64,000 nucleotides of DNA, taken from Sipunculus nudus (lineage: Eukaryota > Annelida > Sipuncula > Golfingiida > Sipunculidae). A model generated the notes under the pieces. That model was not told the origin of the DNA and did no database searches. It saw nothing but the letters and a program-made list of their open reading frames with translations. This document shows positions 33,443 through 45,969 of the stretch, in pieces (the stretch's first letter is position 1; the number at the start of each line of letters is the position of its first letter). The translations under genes were made by a program, and so were the position numbers. Where the stretch lies: assembly GCA_026874595.1 (NCBI GenBank), contig CM049306.1, positions 35,356,019-35,420,018 of the forward strand, written 5' to 3'.

Positions 33443-35135
33443 CTGTTCTCATAAGAAAAAATAAATCCTCTATATTTGCTAAAGTTGAGTGTTTGTTTTG
33501 TTTGGTGACACTTTATTTTTGAATATAGTATTGTATATTATTTGATTTTGTATATTACTTGTATATAACCGTGTAAAATTTAATGCAGTAAGCTTTGAAG
33601 ACGAGCTATTTCAGATTAAGCATTAGATCGAATATAGATATGCATTTCACGGCTAGGATATCAGTTAAATGGTCATAAATGGTTCAATGGTCTATAAACA
33701 ATTTTGTGTTATCTTTGAGGTGGAGTCCTAAAACTGGTTTAAAGCAACATGTTTGTCATAATGATTTGTTGAAGCGGTATAATATACTGTCATCAAGGAT
33801 GGTTGATGGTTAATCTAGTTCTTGTGGTGACAAGTTTTCATTATTTTGTTAAAACGTTCATTTTAACGTACATATATAATAAAAATCCGTCTAATGACAA
33901 CCCATGGTAATACAACCACCCCACTGTAACGACCGTTATTTTTGGTCCCGGCTCGGCATGTTCTGTTTTGTTTTAAATGCCTTACATGACCACCTCGCCA
34001 GTTAACATGACCAAGTACGGTGATTGCAGAGGTATAGTTGTGTTAATGACGTTCACTGTATATACTACATTTATTGCACCTATATAAATAAATATAATGC
34101 ATTGATAAACTAATGCATGCATGGGATAAATGAATAAAATCAAGTTTGGAGATTTATGTATCTCGTTGTTATGCGTCACCATGCACCAAGAGTTATAGCA
34201 AGGTTTCCCATCTAATTATTATCTGGAGAAATGGGGCACTTTATATTACGTGTAACTGCATGTCCAAGCCTACCCTTGCTCACATAATGAATAAAACAAC
34301 CCTTTAAGGTAGAAAATTACCAAAACCGCAGACCACTTTCCTTTGACAATATCTGATTCATGAATTATGACTGAATTGTGTCATTGGTATTTAATAAGTA
34401 CATCCAGCTATAAAATAATTATCAAAAGAAAATAACTGTAAACTATACACAATAAATTGATCGAATACCAACTCCAGTCTTAAAATACACAAGAACAGTA
34501 AAACGTCATTCTTATTGCTCTTGAAAATGCTTGTATACATTTACTATGGTATAAATAAAATCATAACATCTATGCAGTAGTTAAATAAAGTAATAACTTA
34601 TGCTTACTCGACATTACTCGGGTAGATTATACCATGCCTGCAAGGATACTCAAAATACAACACAACTTATAATAATTAACACACCACATATGGCATATAC
34701 GTGTGTTCAGTTTAAGCTCTTGTTTCTGTACTGCAAATCATACGTCAAGCTGGCGACTTGTGCCCTCCTGGGCTCAGGATTTATAAGACCTAGACTTCTA
34801 AATAAGGATCCATTTATTTTTTATTATTACGGTGAACTGACTGCCGGTGCCTTGATATTATACCTATTTGACAACATGTAGCATATCGGGCAATTACATG
34901 TGGGTCCATGAAAAGACAAAAGGGTTTATTTTCCAAATGTTACTCCCTTGAAATTGTAAAAAAAATTAGACTTTGTATGTTTATTAGTTCTTATAATAAA
35001 ATACATTTTTAATCGCAGGGAAGCGTAAATTAATATTTATTTTTAAATTAGCTTTCTCTACATATTTTGATTTGTTCAGTTTCTTAGTTCTCGGCTTGTT
35101 TGTATAAAGTGAAAAAGGAAAAGTATATGTAAGCT

Positions 35136-35182
<47 letters not shown>

Positions 35183-35411
35183 CCATTATTATGCACATGG
35201 AATGTAAATTCTTCTTATATTTCATTTTATGTAAAACATACAAAAAATGAAGTGTGAGCGTTTGTATTAAAAAAATAATCAAGTATATAAACATACCTTA
35301 TCGTATATTTTTTCTTTAATATCCCGTGAGCGATATGTCTTATATTCAAAGCAGTACCTTCTCTGCGTATCACTTGCTTACTCGCGTATAAACAATAGAC
35401 CACCTCGAGTA
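33443..35411. other. Leader region between promoter and first coding exon
   Basis: Presumed 5' untranslated exon and leader intron. A TA tract lies at 35139-35177. No coding feature. Confidence 0.35.
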
Positions 35412-35545
35412 CAGTTATAAGAAGCACACCACTTTAGCACTAGGGGTCACGTGACTATTTTGCCCAATCATCGGCCTTCACTTTATCACATCGGGAACCC
35501 CCTTTTCCGCCTTCACTATAGTACCGTCATGGTTCACTTCCGGAA
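35412..35545 (-). promoter_or_regulatory. Probable promoter of the class V aminotransferase-like gene
   Basis: A locally GC-richer block about 2 kb upstream of the first coding exon. It contains CACTTCCGG (ETS-type, 35535-35543), CCAAT (35464-35468) and the palindrome GTCACGTGAC (E-box, 35446-35455). A TTATAA at 35416-35421 could place a minus-strand start near 35390, with a GAGAAG/GTACTG donor-like site near 35360. The motif set is typical of housekeeping animal promoters. Orientation and use are inferred. Confidence 0.4.
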
Positions 35546-35705
35546 CAGGTGATGCCATCAAGTGATGGCTTGTTCGTCATAACTTATTATTTTAACCTCC
35601 CACGCGCTCTTGCATGTAGTGCTGACACCAAATTATAACATTTCAAAAGTTTTAAGAGGAAGGCTATTTTTTAACACTTTTAACATTACTTTTTTCAGGT
35701 AATAC

Positions 35706-36050
35706 CAAGGGTGTCAATTCATGGGAGATGGGGGTGTATATTGACCACATTTTAGCAAGTATATTAATATTAATATATTGATAATAAAAATTATAGACTT
35801 TGGTTCCATTTCTGAGTTTACTTTGAAATAGAAAATATGAAATATTACTGAACCTGGATTAAAATTAAACTATACCGGAAACATAACACCTTATTTTTTT
35901 TAAACCTAAATCTAATTATAACATATTTGAAATGTGTCACACAGACAATAAAATATTCATATATGTTTTTAAAGAATGTGATTACCCTCCAAGGCCTGCA
36001 ACCCCCCCCCCCCCCCCCCCGGCAACCCTTAAAGATAATTGACGCCACTG
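35706..36050. mobile_element. TIR element (MITE) of the CAGTGGCGTCAAT family, copy 2
   Basis: Ends CAAGGGTGTCAATTCATGGG and AATTGACGCCACTG are inverted. It contains a 20-nt C-run (36002-36020) and the family interior (GAGTTTACTTTGAAATAGAAA, GTCACACAGACAATAAAATA). Confidence 0.7.
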
Positions 36051-37906
36051 TATACGGGTAATATTTAAGTATGTATTGTTTCGAACAGATGATGACTTAA
36101 AGCTTTTGAGGCGTAAATGCATGAAATACAACAGATGTGCAGGCTCTTTAAATGTTTCTTTATTATAGCATTTTATTGAGTAAAGACTTGCTGTGATCCA
36201 TTCATATACAGTATACATCCAAAATGACTGGAAATTTAAAATACTGAGGACTCGTTTCATAAGTGGCCACATAAATGCAAATATAATAACTGAAGCTTAT
36301 CTAAAAGCGTCAGCTACTTTAGACTTTTTTTTCAAATATTTCATTTTTTATATAAAAAAGAACTAGGGTGGGATCTCTATGCTTGTTTTAGGTGCATGTT
36401 TCATTTTCATACATAAATTTCAATTAAAAAGTATTAAACGTTTATAGCTAGTAACACATCCAACAATATAGATTTGTGTATAACTTATATCGACAGTAAC
36501 CTCTGTACCTGCCTGTCGTATATGTATTTGTTAGTTTTGCTATATGCCTGGGCACAGGATATAAATATAAGCATACAAAAATATAAATGGTCTCGTCAAT
36601 TCATTCGTTGTCGGATAAAGTTTTTTGTCTGTTTGTATGTTTGTCTGTTTAATTGAAAACAGCGTGAAATCGCAACATGTAACCGATAGATGTTAATGTA
36701 ATTTATACGGGCAGTGAACATAAAACAGGTATAGTTGACATGTAAAGGGCTAATCCATAGCATTGCTTTTAATCACTAATGTTTTGATTGATGTTTGTAT
36801 ACCTGGTCTAGTATAATTAAGGGATGCTTTGTATACTCGCTACTTTAGTGTAAATATATATTAGAACTAGCTTTAGACCTAAACGGGCTGACATTGAAAC
36901 CTATGTTACTCAGCTGTACGTCACAATAATAAAGGCATAAACACTATACACTAATGATTTTTTTATAAGCGGCAGTGTAACGCTTGAATAAATTAACGCA
37001 AGGGATGGAAAATCAATCTTACGCGGTTCAGTGAGCACATTCCCACGTGATCACCGATATATTATCATATAACTGATATAGACCTACCGAGATCGAGGAA
37101 ATAACGGTGTCAACTAAATAAAATTTATGTATATATCACACTAGTTGTATCTGGTTAACAAACAATAGGCCCAGCAAATGGCCAGGCTGAAGATATAGCC
37201 TGAGGAACTCCCCGATCCCCTCCCCTTCAACGCACACACACACATACACACACACACACACACACGAAAATATCATATCCGGTAACGATATCTAAGGTAT
37301 GACGTGTATATATAGTTCTGTTAACAAACATATTCATAAGCACGTGTGACTCTATTTATATATGCACTTAATTTCTATTTCAAAGAAAATGACAAATAGA
37401 CACTCCCCGACTTTATAACATTTACAAATACATGGTCATGACCAAAATTGGACAGGTGGAAACCCCCCTATTTAAAAGAAGACACACATGGCCATATGCG
37501 GTTTATTTCTACCTAATCAGACCAGGTAAACGTATCATGTCCCGACACGGTTGATAACTGGTCCGTTGGCTCAGTGAACCAAGTCGCTAGGGTGCGCAAG
37601 GCAGGGGCGTACCAATTATATTCCTGTTCTCAACTGACCTCCCTATGTCCATGTTTATTATCTGTTTATAGTGTAATTAAGTACATCCAGTCAACATTGA
37701 TCACGATCCGATGGAACTATTTTAAGTGCACATAAGCACATACATCCTCTAGCATATATATACTCCCATACATAAATACACATGCAAACATACACATCCA
37801 TGCAGATAGATAGATTAGATAAATTAGATAAATGTTATACATATATTTATATATTAATATATATATATATATAGATAGAGAGAGAGATAGGATAGATATA
37901 TACATA

Positions 37907-37955
<49 letters not shown>

Positions 37956-38072
37956 CATACATAATACAAACATAAAACTACGACAGGTGTTAGTATACAA
38001 CCATGCACAAATTCAATTAGATCTCCCCAGCCCCTACAAAAATAAGTCCAAAGCCGATGCGATAATGTTGCA
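36051..38072. other. Intergenic stretch without recognised gene
   Basis: AT-rich, with a CA run (37231-37265) and interrupted TA tracts (37850-37952). Nothing coding is supported. Confidence 0.4.
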
Positions 38073-38316
38073 GAAGCGGATCCAGAGAGGGTATAGAGGA
38101 GTCCAGGTGGTCCGGACCCCCCCCCCCCCCCACACACACACATCCCTCTCCCCCTATTTTTCACCAGCTGCAACATTAATTTACGAGTTCCATACCCATT
38201 TTTTCGCCTGGACCCCATTTCCGGACCGGTGGACCTCTTTTAGGTTAAGTGATTAGTCCTCCTGGGTTGGACCCCCCCCCCCCCCCACTTTTTATAAATC
38301 CTGGATCCGCCCCCCA
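38073..38316. mobile_element. hAT-like MITE, copy 2
   Basis: CAGAAGCGGATCCAGAGAGG at the left and CCTGGATCCGCCCCCCAG at the right are inverted repeats. The interior has C-runs and CATTTCCGGACCGG, as in the copies at 28492 and 61313. Confidence 0.7.
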
Positions 38317-38737
38317 GTTGACTAAACAAAATGTTGGCATTTAATAAATTTGCTGCAGTCCTGAATGAATGCTGAAATACATTTCGTATACCGTAAGACC
38401 TAGGATCCAAAATTCGACATAGAGTTATATGTCCCCAAGTTCTACTATAATTAGTTTACTAGAATTAGTTCAAACCCAAAATTAGGCAACTTCGACTTCG
38501 TTCCTACGAGAAATTAGGCAAAAACCTCCATTTTTCATTAAAAGAACAACTGTTACACTTCAGGACTGCCCGTTATGAAAACCGTTGGCGTTGTTTCGTT
38601 TTAATTTGGCATATATAGTCCTCAGTATATTTTCTATGCACTTGCCATAAATTGGGTCAATTTTGTACCTGTCAAATAACCAGGAAATATATTTGCCTAC
38701 TTTACATGTTAATGGTTAAATGGTTAATGGTTAGCCC

Positions 38738-40055
38738 AGCTGACTGTAAGTCCATATAAGCCTTGAATCTTCTAACATAAAATTCAGGGTGGTCCTAAGC
38801 AAATGTCTTTAAAAACCTGAAATAAGGTCACGGTGACCTATATTCTGTATTCTACGACCCGAAAAAAAAAGATTTTGAGCACCCAGACAGTCAGATGGGG
38901 CAAAAATTGTATCTTTTAGGCCTAGAATCTTCTAACACAACATCCAGGGAGGTTCTAGGCAAATCTCTTTGGAAACTTGAAATAAGTTCATGGTGACCTA
39001 ATAGGCTATATTCTGTGAAATATGAGCCAAAAATATGAATTTGAGCACCCAGATAGACAGGGTACAAGTTGTATATAATTTCACTGGAACCTTCTATTGT
39101 AGAGTCCAGGGAGGTCGTTGGCACGTCTCCTTTGAATCCTAAAATTAGATCACTTATTTTTTTATAATATACGTCAAATACAGTGAGATAGGGCACAAAT
39201 TTATCCTTAAGCCCTAAAATTTTCTTACACAGCATTCAGGGAGATCTGGGCAAATACCACGGGAAACCTGCAGGTTAAAGGCCAAAACATGATTTGAGCA
39301 CCTATAGAACGTCAGATGGGTACAAATTGTATGCATAAAGCCTAGGCCCTGGGCAATTCTCCTTTGAAATTTTATATTAGGTCATGGTGACCTATATTCT
39401 GCAGGCTATACTGGCCAGATACATGATTTTGAGCAGTCAAACAGGACACAAATTGTATCCATTTGTCCAACAATTCTAACATTACATCCAGGGAGATCCT
39501 TGGCAAATCTCCATAGAAACCTGAAATTAGGTCATGGTGACCTATTAAGCTATATTCCGGAGTTATAAGCCAAAATATGAATTTGTGCAATTTGAATCCT
39601 GAATATTAGGTCACTTAATTCTCCTGATACATGTTAAATACAGTCAGATAGGGCACATATTGTATCTATAAGCCTTAAATCTTCTAACACAACATCCAGG
39701 CAAATCCCACTGGAAGCCTGCACCTTGCAGGCCAAAAACATGATTTGAGCACCTAGAACGTCAGATGGGTACGAATTGTAGCCATTAGGCCTAGGTCCTG
39801 GGCAAATCTTCTCTGAAATTTTAAATTAGGTCATGGTAAACTATATTTTCTGTAAGCTACTTGCAATTCTTATAATACATGTCAAAATGCAAAATCCCCC
39901 AAAAAATATATAATTTTATGTTCTGTCCGTGTTACAACATAGTAACATTAGCCATAGGCTATTCTCACAGACAATATATAATATTTATAAAAGAAATGAG
40001 CACCCAGTCAAATTCAGCTGAGCTTCAAGGCACATGGGCCACTTGTTTAAGGATG
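38738..40055 (-). mobile_element. Pearl-like element, minus orientation, with ERE palindromes
   Basis: Starts on the minus strand at AAACAAGTGGCCCATGTGCC (about 40050) and reaches CTTACAGTCAGCTGGGCT near 38740. It contains about five diverged units, each with GGCACAAATTGTAT, TCTTCTAACA(C)AACATCCAGG and GAAATTAGGTCATGGTGACC. No ACGG run is seen. Confidence 0.6.
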
Positions 40056-40596
40056 TAACAATATCTAATTTAGATTTAATTGTATACCAGATATTAGGCC
40101 AGATTTTGTACATTATTAAAAGTTATTTGCATAAAAGTAAAATCGAATCCTCAAATTATGCCCAATTTTTTTTTATCTAGAGTACTGTTAATTTCATTTT
40201 CACACGTTGTACACATAAAGAATAAATCTTTTATAATCTGAAATGTGAAAGCAATTGGTCCAAAACTGAAGGTTTTATTAAAGTTTTCAACCACCATGTC
40301 AAGTATTGTTTACATTAGGCCAGCCCAGTACAGTGGTATGCACAGTGGTTGCCTCCCAAAGCTGTTACATAACTCACTTCACTCCCGAGCAGTCCAACTC
40401 TATGGGTGCATAAACAAGATGAATATTATTATTTTCTATGTTTTATGATTTTGTATTACAAGTGGTACCAATGATTAAAGTGCACATTTAATTAGGTGTT
40501 TATTTCAGTGTATACCAGAAATTAAATCAGGATATTAATTTTTTTTTCAAAAGTTCTGCCATACATTTTGCCACACTAGAACAGTTGACATTTTTG

Positions 40597-41700
40597 CTTG
40601 TTAGACTGGCCCAGTCAATAAAATAGTTAAGTTGCTTCTAACAGAGAAATCAAACGTTCCCTAGCCCTGCCTGGGCTTTAGTGTATTTACGTTTACTACT
40701 AAAATGCTTAAAATAAAACGTTGTTCCATGTACCGATAGACGAAACTCAGTACCAGCTCTTATCACTAAAGCCCTGTAAAGTCCGTATGGTGAATCCCTG
40801 ATATTTGGATATTAGGGCGTCACAAGGCTCCTGACGATTCCCTCGCATTTGCATATCAGGCCGTCACGCCTCCTGTGAATGGCATCGTTGCTATGAAGAC
40901 GCTAGCAGCGGTCACAATGGTAATAGACAGCTCAACCCGCTTGGTAACATTCGCACTGAAATCATGTTTTCAGAAAGTCCATACATGGACCTTCGTGTCC
41001 TTTGATATATTTCTGCTGTTGAACACTACGGTCCATGGGCCAAATGAATGCATTGTAGACACTGTCGCATCTATTTTGTACTGTGTATTTGTTAGTGTTC
41101 AAGTTACACTTGAAAGTCTTAACCCTGTTAAGCTGCCAACACGCTGATCGCCGTGATCGTTTCAGCCAGCCGCTACATGACTCCGTTCGTCGCCTGTGGA
41201 CCTGAATATCTCACGCTGATTGGCTGAGCTAGTGATACATTTTCAAACCGGCCTGCCTTGAAAAGCGATGGTCTAATAAACGGTAACACACTGTCTCACT
41301 GCGGACGAGGGTTATATATAGTGTTGAAAGTCTTGCCGTATTCAAAATAGCCGAGAGCCTTAAAATATTAAGACTGATCAGATGGGTATATATAAAGCAA
41401 GCTAGAAGCCCACAATAGGCGGTTACTGGATAACCCATGTTGGTTTTGAAAAATAAAAAAAAAATCTTGGAAAGACCACTATAATTAATCCCTACGTCAC
41501 TGGGAAAGACCTTAGTTCAGCGAGGCGGTGATGTGTGGCGCTGACTGTCCGGTCCAGCCCAAGTTTACCAGTCGATGAATGAGAGGGTCAGAGAGTGGAA
41601 ATTACCGACACAATACGTGCGATACAGTGAGAGAACGTTTGGTTTCTCTGTCAGATGCAACAATTAAGAGCCATTTCATTGACTGGGCCAGTCTAACGTT
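40597..41700. repeat. Second, overlapping inverted repeat
   Basis: TTAGACTGGCCCAGTCAAT at 40600-40618 recurs as its complement ATTGACTGGGCCAGTCTAA near 41679-41697, with similarity extending over about 65 bp into CAGAGAAA(T/C)CAAACGTTC. It uses a different symmetry centre from the larger palindrome. Confidence 0.7.
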
Positions 41701-42612
41701 CCCGCGTTGTATCGCACTTAGTATCGGTACCGCCATCTTGCGGCAAATCATATAACTAATTTACCACAATCTGAACCTCTTCTTTCATGGACTGGTCAGC
41801 GCCATACATCACCGCCTCGGTGAACTAAGGTCTTTTCTAGTGACGTCAACAGTGGTCTTTCCCAGATTCTTTTTCAAAACCAACATGGTTCATTCAGTCA
41901 TCGCCTATTCCGGGCTTCCAATTGGCTACTAATATTCCCATTTAATTTGTCTTAATATTTTTAGCCGTCGCTTATGCTGAGTTCGGCGAGAATTTAAAAC
42001 ACTATAACCCTCAGCCTCAGTGTTAACGTTTATCAGACCACCACTCTCGACAGTAGGCCTCACAAACTCTGGCTCAGCCAGTCAAAGCGACATTTTCAGG
42101 TGCACAAGCCACAAGCGCAGTCAAAATGCTCCGGCTGACTGAAACGATCACGATTCGCGAATCGCAATTTGACAGTTAATACACGGTTTCAGACAAATGC
42201 TGCCAGCTGCTCTTGTCTTCTCGGCAGAGGGAATTTTACTGGACCTGTCGGTACAAAATTGTTGCGATAGTGTCTACATTATGGACCGTAATATTCGTTC
42301 AGCAGAGCTATATCACAGGACCCGATCGAAGGTTACCAAGCGGGTCGTGCTGTGGGACCACTGTTTGCGATCTCAAAACAACGATGTCACACGCATGAGA
42401 CGTGACGGCCTGATATAAAAATACGGGGGAATCGTCAGGTCCTCAAAGAGCCTTGTGACGCGCTAATATGCAAATATCAGGGATTCACCATACGGACTTT
42501 ACAGGGCGTTAGTGATAAGAGCTGGCACTGAGTTAAGTCTATCGATGCATGGAATCCCGCTTTATTTTAAACATTTTATTAGTAAACGCAAATACTAAAG
42601 CCCTGGCAGGGC
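40664..42612. repeat. Imperfect 2-kb palindrome (fold-back element)
   Basis: The left arm, about 40664-41545, is the diverged reverse complement of about 41790-42612. Matched anchors include GCCCTGCCTGGGCTTTAGT with ACTAAAGCCCTGGCAGGGC, TCCGTATGGTGAATCCCTGA with TCAGGGATTCACCATACGGA, and ACCTTAGTTCAGCGAGGCGG with CCGCCTCGGTGAACTAAGGT. The spacer is about 245 bp. No transposase is seen. Partial direct repeats flank it (40225-40310 and 42667-42760). Confidence 0.8.
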
Positions 42613-43589
42613 TATTGCCTGTAAGCACTGTTGATTTAATATCATAGAATGCACATATATGGATTTAAGCTTTTCAGATCTTAAATTTGAAAGCAATTGA
42701 TCACAAATTTTAGCTTTTATCAAATTTTTAGAAGACCATGTCATCAAAATAACTGATGATTATATCAAACATAGCCTATGCCATAGGTGATGAGGCCACT
42801 TGAGGCTATTTGTAACATGTAACATGTAACAATTGACAGGTCGAATAAACATGATGAATCGTATAATTTCAATGTAAAATTCAAATTTGTGCAGACTGTT
42901 ATACAATTTTAGATTTTTTTAAACAATATAAATTTTCATGATTTGGCTTCAAGCTCTACAAATTGCAAATCTATATCTGTTCATTAATTAATTATTTAAT
43001 ATTCAAATGTGATAATATATAAGGATCTAACATATGTGCTCTTTGACATGTTTGAATATATAAGGTGTAAATATACTTTTTAGCATTTGATTCATATCTC
43101 TTAAACTTTGCTAGACCTTGCTATGAATGGTACACATTGCTACACTGGTAGACGCAGTTAATCAGGAATATCGGGCAAACTTTCATGGGATTTAATTTAT
43201 AGCTCACATGGCCAACTATTTAGAACTATTACATGTAAACATTTTTTGTCCTTGCATAAAACAATTAGTCTCATTACTATTCTATTCATTATTGCGTCAT
43301 TATTAAATGGTTTCAGGCTACAAGATTCATATATTACATAGTGCAGATGCAATGTATAACAAATTGGCTTGTTTTAACTTGATTATCAAATTTAATTTAT
43401 GCTTATTTGAAAAAGGATTTTTTTATATTTTACAGGATTTAATTTCAGTTAATAAACGAGAATACGGGTAGTCGACAAGCGACTACGTGTATCTGCCGAA
43501 ATCAGAGTGGGACGGGTGAGGTGAGGCATGGATTGAGTTGCAAGGGGAAATAAAGTGAGGTGTGTTGCATATTAGGATGTATGTCTGCA

Positions 43590-45513
43590 GCCGAGATGTG
43601 TATGTAGGTGGCGCCACCTGCGACAAAATCTAGAAAGCTATCCAAGTTGTATACATATGCAGATAAGTCAAACCACTGCTTGTATATGAGTGATTTTATC
43701 CCACAGCAGACAAACAATTTTGTGTATGATAGAGAGCTATGTGAGATCTATATGCATGCAAAATTTCAGGGAGATACGTCAAACCAGTCCTGAGATATTA
43801 GCATGGGCGTTACGCTGCCGAGGCAGCGGAAATCTTACGCTTCTAAAGAAGCAACTGATTTTCACGCTGCCAGCTTTAACCGTTTATGATATATTTAGAC
43901 ACCAGATGGCGGTTCGTTGTCCCCTGAAAACACGTGCGTACGATGTGACAAGCAGCCAACCAGATGCCAATAAACAAACACTCGACAGGCATCCTAACTT
44001 CGCCCATAGCTCCGCTTCAAGCGCCGGTTGAAGACAGTTAACGGTCGAATTTTAATTGCTTCCTCTGCATTCTCGCATCATCGACCGATTCGATCCTGAC
44101 AGTATGACTGTGTTAGCGTAGCTATGTATCTGTTGTCTGCAGAACTACGAGGTGATCACGCAGCCTTTGTTGTTACGTTTTGTTTGAATTACAGCTCACC
44201 GACCGGGCATCCTATGTGCCCAAGGCCCTAAGCAAACCACGTCTGCGGCAATTCTCTCCGAGCCTGTGGCCTGTTCAGACCATTACCGGGACGATGAGCT
44301 GTCACTCAAAAAATGAACATGATTGGCTCCGTGTATTCCTCGCTTGGCCGTGTCTTCCTGCACAAGGTCTCATCTGATTGGACAAAAATACAGTGCTCCC
44401 CCTTGGTGTTGCAATTCAGGATACGAGGTCATAACAAACAGCGCTTACGATATAGGGACTAGGCTTATAGTTAAAGCGCTGTGTAAAGAGCGTACATGGG
44501 TGTCTGCAGCGTAAACATTAATGTAGGTGGTGCCACTTGCAAAAAAAAATTCAGAAAGCTATGCAAGATGTATATACATGCAAAATTTTAGGCAGATGAG
44601 TCAAACCACTGCCGAGAATTGAGTGATTTTATCCCACGGCAGACAAACAGATAGACGCTGTGCAAAATGGTTGCAGGTGGCCAGTTTTGTGTATGATAAA
44701 GAGCTATGTGAGATTTTAACACATGCAAAATTTCAGGAGGATACGTCAAACCAGTCCTGAGATATAAGCCTGGATGTCTGCAGCCTGAACGTGGATGTAG
44801 GTGGCGCCACCTGTCATAAAACCAAGAAAGCTATCCAGGATGTATACACATGAAAAAATTTCAGGTGGATAAGTCCAACCACTGCAGAGATATGGGTGAT
44901 TTAATCCAAGGCAAATGAACAGATGGCCGCTGTGCAAAAATGGTTGCAGGTGGCGCAACCAGTTTTTGTGTATGTCATAAAGCTGTCCAAGGGCTACATT
45001 TGTGTAATTTTTTTAGCCACATTGGTCAACGAGTCCGAAGATATGTGGGTGAATGTGTCAAAAGAGACGCACAGATGGACGTACTGGTTCACATGTGACC
45101 CGATAATGGTGTAAAGTTTCGGAAAAATCTGTCCACTGGTCTCAGAGTTCTATTCCAGACACGAACGCGGCGGCGGCGGCGGAACCCGGTCAAAAACATA
45201 GTATCCGCAAACCTTTGTTTTGGCGGATACAATTAAATGTGTAATATTATGCTTCAGCTTATGTCCATTATTCTATAATTTGTATGTATATAGGGTTTCG
45301 CAAGTTCCCAGGGGATATATTCTACATGCATCTTACAGTCACTTAGTTAAAATACTAATTTTTTTAGATATACATGTTTGTGATCATGAGAGGCTCCTGT
45401 ATCTTGGCTGTAGTCCATAAAAGTGCACAGTCAGCACAAAACCACAAGGACTTTATTTACAGATACTCAATTTCAGCTGAGCGCCGTGACCCATAGGTTC
45501 CTTGTTTTAACGA
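43590..45513. mobile_element. Pearl-like tandem units with GGTGGCGCCACC, interrupted
   Basis: Units with TAGGTGGCGCCACCTG (palindromes at 43607-43618 and 44800-44811; degenerate at about 44524 and 44950), GAGCTATGTGAGAT and ATTTTATCCCAC. The block 43805-44510 is unrelated and looks like an insertion. The right end 45475-45513 carries the pearl 5' terminus in minus orientation (complement of AACAAGGAACCTATGGGTCA). Confidence 0.55.
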
Positions 45514-45734
45514 ATTTATTTTAATAAGAATCTGTCAAAACAAAATTATTTTAAAGATCACACTATATAAGGGCATTGGGGAAACAACTTCAACCAAAAC
45601 CAGTCATACTTTTCTGTAAATACCACTAAATGTTTACTCGCTGACTCATTGTGGCCCAATCGTGAGGACTTTTCTTCACCCCCTCACAGCACCCCCTCCC
45701 CCCCCGTTATAAATGTGCTTGTGATCCAAAGATA

Positions 45735-45915
45735 ATTTTAGGATTTGGGCGTGATAAAAACGTTATTCCGCTCTCAACTTTGCCCAGATAGATTCTCGCT
45801 GTCCTCTGGGGACTTTCGTGTGGCCTCCCCGAGCCCTTATCGAACCCTGATAGGTTTATTTCTCCCAGTTCCTCGAAACTGCAAAATGCGGGGGGGGGGG
45901 GGGGATATTTTGCGT
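45735..45915 (-). repeat. Dispersed repeat R1, copy 3
   Basis: Minus-strand GCAAAAT, G-run, GTTTCGAGGAACTGGGAGAA, CCTATCAGGGTTCGATAAGG and GAGCGGAATAACG match copies 1 and 2. This copy is the longest in the middle section. Confidence 0.65.
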
Positions 45916-45924
45916 ATACACTAA

Positions 45925-45925
<1 letters not shown>

Positions 45926-45967
<42 letters not shown>
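45926..45967. repeat. (TA)n microsatellite
   Basis: TA tract adjoining repeat R1. Confidence 0.97.
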
Positions 45968-45969
<2 letters not shown>

